DNA from: Candidatus Limimorpha equi
Lineage (GTDB): Bacteria; Bacteroidota; Bacteroidia; Bacteroidales; F082
NCBI GenBank assembly: GCA_018065885.1
Contig: JAGHSL010000365.1
Coordinates: forward strand, 1-6,017
Direction of reading: 5' to 3'
DNA: 6,017 bases
Shown here piece after piece: positions 1 to 5,762 of this stretch (the first letter of the stretch is position 1; every line of letters starts with the position of its first letter). The notes below the pieces were generated by a model. That model had not been told where the DNA came from. It made no database searches and saw only the letters and a program-made list of their open reading frames with translations. The position numbers and the translations under genes are program-made.

Positions 1-21
1 AAATGATGACGGAAGAACACA

Positions 22-59
22 AAAAAGGCACGGAATTCATTTGAGTTCCGTGCCTTTTT
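22..59 (-). terminator. Rho-independent terminator after ahcY
   Basis: Arms 22-35 and 46-59 are perfectly complementary over 14 bp, including the A/T tracts at the ends. Two more pairs and one G·U can close the loop down to four bases. Read on the minus strand, it is a GC-rich hairpin followed by a run of T, placed 18 nt after the ahcY stop codon. It has a T-run on the plus strand too, so it could also stop a convergent gene lying left of the window. Confidence 0.9.
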
Positions 60-77
60 GCATTAACTAATCGCAGA

Positions 78-1508
78 TTAATACCTGTAAATCTCCGATT
101 TGTAAGGGCCTTCTATCGGGACACCGATATAATCGGCTTGTTTTTGCGTCAGCTTGGTCAGCTTCACGCCGATTTTTTCGAGGTGCAGACGGGCGACTTC
201 CTCATCCAGGTATTTCGGCAGGCAATACACGTTGACGGCATACTGTCCGCGCTTTTGCCACAAATCCATCTGAGCAAGCGTCTGGTTGGTGAAAGAGTTG
301 CTCATTACGAAGCTGGCGTGACCCGTTGCGCAACCTAAATTGACCAAACGTCCCGAAGCCAGCAGGAAGATGCAGTGGCCATCCTCAAAGACATACTTGT
401 CGACCTGAGGCTTGATATTAATCTTTTCCTTCAGTTCCTTGGCGTTTTCGAGGCGGCTGACCTGAATTTCGTTATCGAAGTGGCCAATGTTGCAAACGAT
501 GGCTTGATCCTTCATCTTCAGAATATGTTCAAGGGTGATGACATCGCAGTTGCCAGTTGTGGTGACAAAAATGTTGCCTTCCTTGACGGCTTCTTCCATC
601 GTGGTGACTTCGAAGCCTTCCATAGCAGCCTGCAAAGCGCAAATCGGGTCGATTTCGGTGACCAAAACGCGGGCGCCGTAACTCTTCATGGAATGTGAGC
701 AACCCTTTCCGACTTCGCCATAACCGCAAACGACAACGACCTTACCAGCAATCATCACATCCGTAGCACGCTTGATGCCATCGGCCAAAGATTCGCGGCA
801 GCCATAAAGGTTGTCGAACTTGGATTTTGTGACGGAATCGTTCACATTAATGGCTGGAACCAGCAGTTCGCCACGTTCCTGCATCTGATAGAGACGGTGA
901 ACGCCAGTAGTGGTTTCTTCCGAAACGCCTTTCCAACCTGCAACAACCGTATGCCAGAAAGTTGGATTTTCCTTATACGTTGCCTTAATGACACTCATCA
1001 AAGCGGTTTCTTCCTCGCTTTCGGTAGGTGCATCGAGCAGTTTAGGGTCGTTTTCGCAGGCATAACCCTTATGTATTAATAAGGTGGCATCACCGCCATC
1101 GTCAACGATGAGGTCCGGACCTGTTCCATCAGGGAAAGTGATGGCGCGTTTGGTACACCACCAGTAATCTTCGAGCGTTTCGCCTTTCCATGCAAAAACG
1201 GAAGTGCCCGTTTCGGCAATGGCGGCGGCGGCATTGTCCTGTGTGGAGAAAATGTTGCAGCTGCACCAGCGCACGGTTGCGCCCAACTCGACCAAAGTCT
1301 CAATCAGGCAAGCCGTTTGGATGGTCATGTGAAGCGACCCCATAATCTTGGCACCCTTCAAAGGTTTTTCCTGACCGTATTTCTTACGCAGTGCCATAAG
1401 GCCTGGCATTTCGTGTTCGGAAACTTCGATTTCCTTTCTTCCCCATGCGGCAAGACCCATGTCGGCTACCAGATACGGAAGATCTTTATCTAACAATTTG
1501 CTGTTCAT
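78..1508 (-). CDS. ahcY: S-adenosylhomocysteinase (adenosylhomocysteinase)
   Basis: Cytosolic NAD-dependent enzyme that reversibly splits S-adenosylhomocysteine into adenosine and homocysteine, clearing the product inhibitor of methyltransferases and feeding the methyl cycle. The 476-residue protein is full length for the bacterial form carrying the extra insert (about 150-190). Visible hallmarks are the family signature around SCNIFSTQDNAAAAI (83-97), the VDDGGD substrate segment (135-140), the TTTGVHRLYQM segment (199-209) and the NDSVTKSKFDN segment (223-233) with Lys228 and Asp232. Further on come the NAD-binding loop GYGEVGKG (262-269), IGHFDNE (341-347), GCATGHASFVMSNSFTNQ (392-409), and a C-terminal Lys470/Tyr474 that in this family reaches into the neighbouring subunit's NAD site. 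The ATG start follows a -7 box by 24 nt, and the gene ends just before a strong terminator, so it is probably monocistronic. Family assignment is secure. Confidence 0.98.
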   Translation of the reverse strand: MNSKLLDKDLPYLVADMGLAAWGRKEIEVSEHEMPGLMALRKKYGQEKPLKGAKIMGSLHMTIQTACLIETLVELGATVRWCSCNIFSTQDNAAAAIAETGTSVFAWKGETLEDYWWCTKRAITFPDGTGPDLIVDDGGDATLLIHKGYACENDPKLLDAPTESEEETALMSVIKATYKENPTFWHTVVAGWKGVSEETTTGVHRLYQMQERGELLVPAINVNDSVTKSKFDNLYGCRESLADGIKRATDVMIAGKVVVVCGYGEVGKGCSHSMKSYGARVLVTEIDPICALQAAMEGFEVTTMEEAVKEGNIFVTTTGNCDVITLEHILKMKDQAIVCNIGHFDNEIQVSRLENAKELKEKINIKPQVDKYVFEDGHCIFLLASGRLVNLGCATGHASFVMSNSFTNQTLAQMDLWQKRGQYAVNVYCLPKYLDEEVARLHLEKIGVKLTKLTQKQADYIGVPIEGPYKSEIYRY

Positions 1509-1532
1509 TATTTATGTTTTAATTTGAAACTG

Positions 1533-1540
1533 CAAAAATA
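1533..1540 (-). promoter_or_regulatory. ahcY promoter, Bacteroidota -7 box
   Basis: The minus strand reads TATTTTTG followed by CA, matching the Bacteroidota -7 consensus TAnnTTTG. It lies 24 nt upstream of the ahcY ATG, giving a short AT-rich leader of roughly 20 nt. No good -33 TTG is seen at the expected 19-21 nt spacing. The leader is too short for a riboswitch. Confidence 0.65.
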
Positions 1541-1569
1541 AGAATAAAATTATTACCACCTGCGAAATG

Positions 1570-1630
1570 TTGCTTTTGGCTATTGGCCATTAGCTATTAG
1601 CCTTTAGCCATTAGCTATAGCCAAAAGCCA
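1570..1630. repeat. Degenerate heptamer repeat array with outer inverted repeat
   Basis: On the minus strand the block is built of near-identical 6-7-nt units of the type GGCTAAT, AGCTAAT and GGCTAAA, repeated about seven times. The outer ends, 1570-1583 and 1617-1630, are inverted copies matching at 13 of 14 positions, so the block can also fold into a hairpin. It sits upstream of the ahcY -7 box, so it would not be in the ahcY transcript. Function is unknown. It may be a slippage-prone short tandem repeat or an interspersed genomic repeat. Confidence 0.7.
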
Positions 1631-1765
1631 TTTTTTACATTCGACAAAGCAAAAAATCACAACAAAAATCCCCAAAACGACATTTCAATTTTACAAATTC
1701 AAATTATTGATATAAAATATGTTACAAAGATTTTGTTGAGAAATGTGTAGATATTGGAGATGGTT
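1631..1765. other. AT-rich intergenic spacer, nothing recognised
   Basis: This is the middle of the 368-bp gap between ahcY and the DAHP synthase gene. It is strongly AT-rich, has no credible reading frame on either strand, and shows no exact TAnnTTTG box or hairpin-plus-T-tract. The structured parts of the gap lie on either side and are listed separately. Confidence 0.6.
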
Positions 1766-1769
1766 TTTC

Positions 1770-1800
1770 TTGGCGCATTTGACCCATCGCTATATTTTTG
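1770..1800 (+). promoter_or_regulatory. Plus-strand Bacteroidota promoter (-33/-7)
   Basis: TTG at 1770-1772 is followed, after exactly 20 nt, by TATTTTTG at 1793-1800. This matches both halves of the Bacteroidota promoter (TTG or TTTG, 19-21 nt, TAnnTTTG). It is one of only two such full matches noticed in the window. It points right, away from ahcY and towards the 3' end of the DAHP synthase gene, with no gene on its strand downstream. Single -7 matches arise by chance in AT-rich DNA; the paired boxes make this one better than most. Confidence 0.5.
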
Positions 1801-1805
1801 CATCA

Positions 1806-1877
1806 CCTTTTAATCAACAAAAATACTATTTTAAGAATAACTACTTCAGAAAAGTCCGCAGGGATGCGGGCTTTTTT
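1806..1877 (+). ncRNA. Candidate small RNA of about 70 nt
   Basis: A transcript from the promoter at 1770-1800 would start near 1806 and reach a hairpin plus T6 at 1851-1877. The result is a short RNA with about 45 nt of unstructured A/U-rich 5' sequence and a terminator stem. No start codon with a convincing reading frame lies inside. The terminator stem holds a G·U pair when read on the plus strand but a C·A mismatch on the minus strand, which suggests the plus-strand RNA is the one under selection. No known RNA family is recognised. It could instead be the relic leader of a lost gene. Confidence 0.35.
1851..1877. terminator. Intrinsic terminator, probably bidirectional
   Basis: The stem pairs 1851-1860 with 1865-1874 around a GGGA loop. 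On the plus strand all ten pairs form, counting one G·U, and a run of six T follows. On the minus strand the G·U becomes C·A, but TTTT still follows the stem, so it can also end the DAHP synthase transcript. Its T-run touches the TGA stop codon of that gene at 1877-1879. Confidence 0.75.
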
Positions 1878-2947
1878 CATTTGTCGAGGATGTCGCTTTG
1901 CCGCTCGATGGAAGCCTGATGTATGGCTTCAAAAACCGAAACGACGAGTTCTTCGCTCAGACCAATGTCTTTTCCTGTGGCAATATGGTCGGCAAGGATT
2001 TTTTTCCATCTATCCATCTGCACGACCGTGACATTATTCTTTTTCTTGTAGGCGCCAATTTGCGCACTGACATCCATGCGGCGCGAGAGCAATTGCAGCA
2101 GTTCACTATCGATGTCATCGATTTCGCTGCGCAAGTCGGCGAGATCGCGCTCCACATTGCCTGATTTTTTGGCACGCTGCACTATATTAATTAATAAGGT
2201 ATGCAATTCGGCAGGTGTGATTTGCTGTCGGGCATCGGTCAAAGCCTGCTCGGGATTGCAGTGGCACTCGATCATCAAGCCATCTGATGCCAAGTCGACG
2301 GCCTTTTGCGCCGTCTGCTGCAACAGTTCGCGGCAGCCGCAAATATGACTTATATCAGTAATGACAGGCACATTCAAGGTTTGTGTCAGTTCGATGGGAA
2401 TCTCCCACATCGGGAAATTGCGGTAAGGCGTCTCCTTGTAATGCTGAAAGCCACGGTGAATGGCAGCCAGATACTGCAAACCTGCCTTCTGGAAACGCTC
2501 GAAGGCACCCAACCAAAGTTTCAAGTCAGGCGAAACGGGATTTTTGATGAAAACGGGCACATCGCTGCCCTTCAAGGCATCGGCCAATTGCTGCACCGAA
2601 AACGGATTGACCACGGTGCGGGCGCCAATCCAAAGCGCATCGACATCATATTTCAAAGCCATTTCCACATGTTCTGGCGTGGCGACTTCGGTAGCCGTCA
2701 AGAGTCCGGTTTCCTTTTTCGCTTTCAGGAGCCATTTCAGGCCATCTTCTCCCCAGCCCTCGAAAGCATTGGGACGCGTGCGCGGTTTCCAGATGCCACC
2801 GCGAAGTACTTTTACCTCCGGTATTTCGGCCAAGCCACGAGCCGTAATCAAAAGCTGTTCTTCCGACTCCACGCTGCACGGACCGCTGATAATGAGCGGC
2901 TCCGACAAAGAGGAAAACCATGACTTGAGATCGAACATAGGTTGCAT
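1877..2947 (-). CDS. Bifunctional DAHP synthase / chorismate mutase
   Basis: The N-terminal part (about 1-260) is a type I-beta DAHP synthase (DAHP synthetase I/KDSA family). It condenses phosphoenolpyruvate with erythrose 4-phosphate, the first step of the shikimate pathway. Landmarks are SGPCSVESEE (21-30), RGGIWKPRTRPNAFEG (49-64), IGAR (107-110), KNPVSP (135-140), HRGF (164-167), DISHICG (198-204) and IECHCNP (226-232). Residues about 265-350 form an AroQ-type chorismate mutase, with LRSEIDDID (272-280), the RR pair at 289-290 and KKK at 301-303, converting chorismate to prephenate. This order matches the Porphyromonas gingivalis enzyme, where prephenate binding at the mutase domain inhibits the synthase; the same feedback is inferred here. 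The ATG at 2947 lies only 12 nt after the -7 box, so Met4 (2938) is an alternative start. A bidirectional terminator directly follows the stop. Symbols vary between annotations (aroF, aroG, pheB), so none is given. Confidence 0.95.
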   Translation of the reverse strand: MQPMFDLKSWFSSLSEPLIISGPCSVESEEQLLITARGLAEIPEVKVLRGGIWKPRTRPNAFEGWGEDGLKWLLKAKKETGLLTATEVATPEHVEMALKYDVDALWIGARTVVNPFSVQQLADALKGSDVPVFIKNPVSPDLKLWLGAFERFQKAGLQYLAAIHRGFQHYKETPYRNFPMWEIPIELTQTLNVPVITDISHICGCRELLQQTAQKAVDLASDGLMIECHCNPEQALTDARQQITPAELHTLLINIVQRAKKSGNVERDLADLRSEIDDIDSELLQLLSRRMDVSAQIGAYKKKNNVTVVQMDRWKKILADHIATGKDIGLSEELVVSVFEAIHQASIERQSDILDK

Positions 2948-2959
2948 TGATTAATGGCG

Positions 2960-2967
2960 CAAAATTA
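2960..2967 (-). promoter_or_regulatory. DAHP synthase gene promoter, -7 box
   Basis: The minus strand reads TAATTTTG followed by CG, an exact TAnnTTTG match. It is 12 nt from the annotated ATG and 21 nt from the in-frame Met4 codon. No clear -33 TTG is seen at the usual spacing. It lies left of the displaced thioesterase tail, so it belongs to the ancestral locus rather than to the inserted restriction-modification unit. Confidence 0.6.
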
Positions 2968-3021
2968 GGATATTTTTGGCAATTGTGGTGGCTGCTTTTG
3001 GGGAATCAATTTTGTTTCCTT

Positions 3022-3068
3022 TTAAAACTTGCTCATAAACTTTTCGCTGTCAACGATAAACCTTTCGT
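3022..3068 (-). pseudogene. Displaced 3' end of the thioesterase gene
   Basis: These 47 bases encode the last 14 residues of the thioesterase (ERFIVDSEKFMSKF) in frame, followed by TAA. Apart from the stop codon (TGA in the live gene) they are identical to the end of the thioesterase gene 2360 bp away. The fragment has no start and no upstream coding sequence. It is best read as the original host 3' end, cut off when the restriction-modification unit inserted. Confidence 0.85.
3024..3068 (-). repeat. 45-bp direct repeat, left copy
   Basis: Identical over 45 bp to 5384-5428 and in the same orientation. The match ends at the first base of the stop codon on one side (3023 is t, 5383 is c) and inside a His codon on the other (3069 is c, 5429 is g). 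Allowing one mismatch, it extends to 3021. Sequence beyond both ends is unrelated. Together with the right copy it brackets the restriction-modification gene like an attachment site or a long target duplication. Confidence 0.9.
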
Positions 3069-3097
3069 CCTGTATGATTTTACTCCTATATGTTGTA

Positions 3098-5359
3098 TTA
3101 AAACAGGTGTGAGTATGGCAATGACTTGATGTAACTTTCCATAAATTTGAAATCAGGTATGCCTTCTTGAGCTACAGGAAGTGGAATCATTGACTTCTCC
3201 ATGATTTCCTTTGTCCATTTGTTGTTGAAAGCGTATTTTACACTCTCATTCTTGATGACCGTACAGAAAAACAGTGCAATATATTGATTTATAGTGAATA
3301 ATGGTGTCAAAATATTCACGTCATCTGTTGCCCAATAGGGATCATCCTGATAAAATGCCTCACCGATTGAACCATTATAACACACGGAAATTGTCATTGG
3401 CGGGTTGATGTTGTCATCGTTACCAATGTGATTCGTAATGCCATTATTAAAAGCTGATGCTCCTACATAATTTATGTGCCCGTCTTTCTGATCTGACTTA
3501 GTCAGCCGTTGACCTTTTTCCACTTTGAACAGCTTGCCAATTTCAAAGCGTTTCCAACCATCAGTACATAGCTGCATTGGTGAAATGTTGCTACCATTCA
3601 GGATTTTTCCGTATTCAGGAAATAGCTCTGTCCCATAAAGCGTATGTTCCTTTATATTTTGGAAAAATTCAGCTTCATCGATATTCAGCTTGAATAAGGC
3701 GTATGCCAAAGTCCGTTTCATGAAGTCGGCTTTAACGGGCATAGGGACGATGACTTCTTCCTGATAACTCAGATGCTCTTCGGGCTTAATCCATTGAATG
3801 GAACTGTGTCCGCTCTGTTTCCGAATGATTTCGACCCATGTTTCTTCGATGGCATCCCAGCGATTGCGAATATCCTGACGACCTTGGTTTTTGATGGTTT
3901 CGAGTCCATCTTCCGCCATGTAGCAGGTGAAGATTTCCTTTTTTCCTTGCGGAATGCCTGCTGTAAATATGAAAATGCTTGTCGTGACGCCTGAGAAAAT
4001 TTCCTTAGGCAACTTGATGATTTTTTCAAGTGTACATGATTTTAGCCATCGACGAACACGGCTCTGAGCTTTTTCTAACTTGTTGTCGGGAAGAATGAAT
4101 GCACAAGTCGTCCCTTTTTCTACGTTTGCCAGCACGTTGGCCACAATGTCTAAGCAGCCGTATTTGTTTTCAAACGGCGGATTCATCAGGACTTTTGTGA
4201 TGGGTTTTGACTTTATCCAGTAACCGGCATCGGTGGTACGGCTGTCCATGAGTTTCAGGTTGGTCTTGCCATCCTTGTGTATGAGCATGTTGGCGCAAGC
4301 AAGAGCGTAAATTTCCCTGTCATATTCAATTCCGAACAATTGTGTCTGAGCAATTTCCGTAGCACGTTTGGTACTTGCACCGCCAGCTTCCTTGATCATG
4401 TTGCACATCGACTTGACGAGAAATGCGCCACTGCCGCAGGCTGCGTCTAAAACGAAGTCATTCTGTGTGGTGTCAGTGATGCGATACATGAAAGAAGTTA
4501 TGTGATCGGGCGTGAATACCTGACCTGATTCAGACTTGGCTTTGTAGCGGTTGAATTCGTTGAAGAAAATGGCCATTACATCTTCTCCATTCCAAAAATC
4601 AGAGTTGATGTTGTCGGAGATTTGCGTTACATCAGCGATGAATTTGTTTATCGAATCCTGACTGCAACTTGCATTGAGCTTTATTTCTGAAAATACGTCA
4701 AGCAAAGTTTGCAACTTGATGTTTTTCGTCAAGTCGGCGGAAAACGAAGCTGCCAAAGTTTCACGAATGGAAGTGGTGAACATGCCGAAAGACATTCCTG
4801 CTGACAGAGGTGCTCCAAAGCGTTTTGCAACGAGGGCACAAGCCGTAAAAATCATTCGGTGATACAGATTCTTGATGACAAAATTGAAATGTAGCGTGTC
4901 GTTGATGCTTCGTGTCAGCGAGTAAATTAAAGCCTTGTCAATCTTGTTGGTGGCAAACAAATTGAGATAATATTCCTTGGCCTTCAGGTCATTGGCAACA
5001 TTTGCTTGTGCTAAATCTTTGTAAACTTCAATTTCGTAGCCATTAAAAAGGATGCCAACGACATGATCGTATTTGGTGAGTGTGATTTTGATGTTTTTAA
5101 TCAGTTCGGCACGTTCCTTGTCTCCGAATTTCACGTTGCTTCCTTTGACTTCCAGAATGAGTGCGGGAAAATGTGTTTCATTCGGGAGATACCAACCGTC
5201 AGGGCGGTCTTTTATACCTGCAAAACCGAGTTTGTTGAATGATGTCAATTGCCCGACACCTGCTTGAACAGATTCCGTCGGTTTCAAATCAAGCGTGGTG
5301 CGTGCTAAGTCACGTACTTCATCTTCGGTCATATCATATCTCATACTCTCGTTTTTCAC
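3098..5359 (-). CDS. Type IIG-like fused restriction-modification enzyme (nuclease-methyltransferase-TRD)
   Basis: A single 753-residue polypeptide that probably both cuts and methylates DNA. Residues about 10-130 resemble the HsdR-N/type IIG nuclease domain, with a PD-(D/E)xK pattern: RPDG with Asp54, then LEVKG with Glu70 and Lys72. A helical linker follows (about 140-270). The N6-adenine methyltransferase domain (N6_Mtase type, gamma class) has SGQVFTP (278-284, motif X region), DAACGSGAF (305-313, motif I, SAM binding), FGIEYD (342-347) and catalytic NPPF (393-396, motif IV). Residues about 600-735 look like one type I S-subunit target-recognition domain (WKRFEIGKLFKVEKGQR, then YVGASAFNNGITN). 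At 753 residues it is compact for type IIG. No separate R, M, S or controller gene is adjacent. The first possible start is GTG at 5359, but it lies 4 nt from the -7 box; ATG Met6 (5344) or Met10 (5332) is more likely unless the mRNA is leaderless. Recognition sequence is unknown. A methylase with inactive nuclease remains possible. Confidence 0.88.
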   Translation of the reverse strand: MKNESMRYDMTEDEVRDLARTTLDLKPTESVQAGVGQLTSFNKLGFAGIKDRPDGWYLPNETHFPALILEVKGSNVKFGDKERAELIKNIKITLTKYDHVVGILFNGYEIEVYKDLAQANVANDLKAKEYYLNLFATNKIDKALIYSLTRSINDTLHFNFVIKNLYHRMIFTACALVAKRFGAPLSAGMSFGMFTTSIRETLAASFSADLTKNIKLQTLLDVFSEIKLNASCSQDSINKFIADVTQISDNINSDFWNGEDVMAIFFNEFNRYKAKSESGQVFTPDHITSFMYRITDTTQNDFVLDAACGSGAFLVKSMCNMIKEAGGASTKRATEIAQTQLFGIEYDREIYALACANMLIHKDGKTNLKLMDSRTTDAGYWIKSKPITKVLMNPPFENKYGCLDIVANVLANVEKGTTCAFILPDNKLEKAQSRVRRWLKSCTLEKIIKLPKEIFSGVTTSIFIFTAGIPQGKKEIFTCYMAEDGLETIKNQGRQDIRNRWDAIEETWVEIIRKQSGHSSIQWIKPEEHLSYQEEVIVPMPVKADFMKRTLAYALFKLNIDEAEFFQNIKEHTLYGTELFPEYGKILNGSNISPMQLCTDGWKRFEIGKLFKVEKGQRLTKSDQKDGHINYVGASAFNNGITNHIGNDDNINPPMTISVCYNGSIGEAFYQDDPYWATDDVNILTPLFTINQYIALFFCTVIKNESVKYAFNNKWTKEIMEKSMIPLPVAQEGIPDFKFMESYIKSLPYSHLF

Positions 5360-5363
5360 CGTG

Positions 5364-5371
5364 CAAAGATA
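5364..5371 (-). promoter_or_regulatory. Restriction-modification gene promoter, -7 box
   Basis: The minus strand reads TATCTTTG followed by CAC, an exact TAnnTTTG match in the 22-nt gap between the thioesterase stop and the GTG codon. Transcription would begin at about 5357-5360, at or just after that GTG, which favours the downstream ATG at 5344 as the start codon. A run of seven A (5373-5379 on the minus strand) lies immediately upstream. No clear -33 box is seen. The box is in the unique part of the island, so it travelled with the gene. Confidence 0.6.
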
Positions 5372-5381
5372 CTTTTTTTAT

Positions 5382-5762
5382 TCAAAACTTGCTCATAAAC
5401 TTTTCGCTGTCAACGATAAACCTTTCGTGCGTGCCTTCGCCGACGAGGGTTTCGCCATCATAGCATTTCACTTCAAAGACCAAACGGCGGCGGTCAATTT
5501 CTATGAGTTTTGAGTCGCAGCGGACGACATTTCCAACGGGACTTGCCTTCAAATGGCTGATGTTTACCTTTGTGCCGACGGTAGTGTTCGTTTCGCCAAT
5601 CTTGTCTTTCACGCTTTTCAGGCAGGTCATTTCCATCAAGGCAATCATGGCCGGAGTGGCGAAGACTTCTAACGCGCCGGAACCGTAAACGGCAGCGGTG
5701 TCTTTGTGCTGAACAGTAATGGTTTCGCTATGTGTGCTGTTGAGTAATTCGGTTGTTTCCAT
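5382..5762 (-). CDS. FlK-like hotdog-fold acyl-CoA thioesterase
   Basis: A 126-residue soluble protein of the thioesterase family typified by fluoroacetyl-CoA thioesterase FlK of Streptomyces cattleya. The sequence has the family core: GSGALEVFATPAMIALME (27-44), TVGTKVNISHLKASPVG (61-77), RRRLVFEV (91-98) and GEGTHERFIV (108-117). Thr36, Glu44 and His70 have the same spacing (8 and 26 residues) as the FlK catalytic Thr42, Glu50 and His76. Hydrolysis of a short acyl-CoA is therefore likely, but fluoroacetate specificity is not implied: such homologues are widespread and their substrates mostly unknown. The last 15 codons are duplicated at 3022-3068, and the gene is complete only because the inserted unit carries a matching 3' end. 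No exact -7 box was found upstream. The TGA stop is followed after 22 nt by the GTG of the restriction-modification gene, so read-through transcription is possible. Confidence 0.88.
   Translation of the reverse strand: METTELLNSTHSETITVQHKDTAAVYGSGALEVFATPAMIALMEMTCLKSVKDKIGETNTTVGTKVNISHLKASPVGNVVRCDSKLIEIDRRRLVFEVKCYDGETLVGEGTHERFIVDSEKFMSKF
5384..5428 (-). repeat. 45-bp direct repeat, right copy, inside the thioesterase gene
   Basis: Identical to 3024-3068. It covers the codons for ERFIVDSEKFMSKF and the first base of the stop. In this copy the stop is TGA. If insertion was site-specific, at least part of this copy was brought in by the element and replaced the host 3' end without changing the protein. 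Confidence 0.9.

Larger units (their letters stand above)
3024..5428 (-). mobile_element. One-gene restriction-modification island between 45-bp repeats
   Basis: The unit contains two 45-bp direct repeats, the restriction-modification gene, a -7 promoter box and short spacers. Its unique part is 3069-5383. Loss of 2360 bp by recombination between the repeats would leave a continuous thioesterase gene ending in TAA. A hand count of single 60-base lines gives about 38% GC (4681-4740) and 32% (3241-3300) inside, against 60% (2581-2640) in the neighbouring DAHP synthase gene, in keeping with foreign origin. No integrase, transposase or relaxase is present, so movement would need a factor supplied elsewhere or a repair-type insertion mechanism. 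Insertion with long target duplication has been described for restriction-modification genes in Helicobacter pylori. That this unit moved is inference. Confidence 0.65.

Noticed and set aside
1..21. End of a convergent plus-strand gene at the left edge (TGATGA at 4-9)
   Set aside because: Too little sequence to show coding. The bidirectional terminator at 22-59 is compatible with it but proves nothing.
1509..1640. S-adenosylhomocysteine or SAM riboswitch upstream of ahcY
   Set aside because: The -7 box at 1533-1540 leaves a leader of only about 20 nt. The fold-back repeats at 1570-1630 lie upstream of the promoter and would not be in the ahcY mRNA.
2306..2954. Long plus-strand open frames opposite the DAHP synthase gene
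   Set aside because: They are antisense shadows of a strongly conserved enzyme. Their translations show no domain pattern, and no plus-strand promoter or spacing supports them.
3069..3107. CCTGT/ACAGG inverted repeat at the end of the restriction-modification gene as a terminator
   Set aside because: Only 5 bp of stem with a loop of about 29 nt and no T-tract.
3098..5359. Reading the large gene as HsdM of a type I system
   Set aside because: HsdM is usually about 500 residues and needs separate HsdS and HsdR genes. Here a nuclease motif precedes and a recognition domain follows in one chain, and no partners are adjacent.
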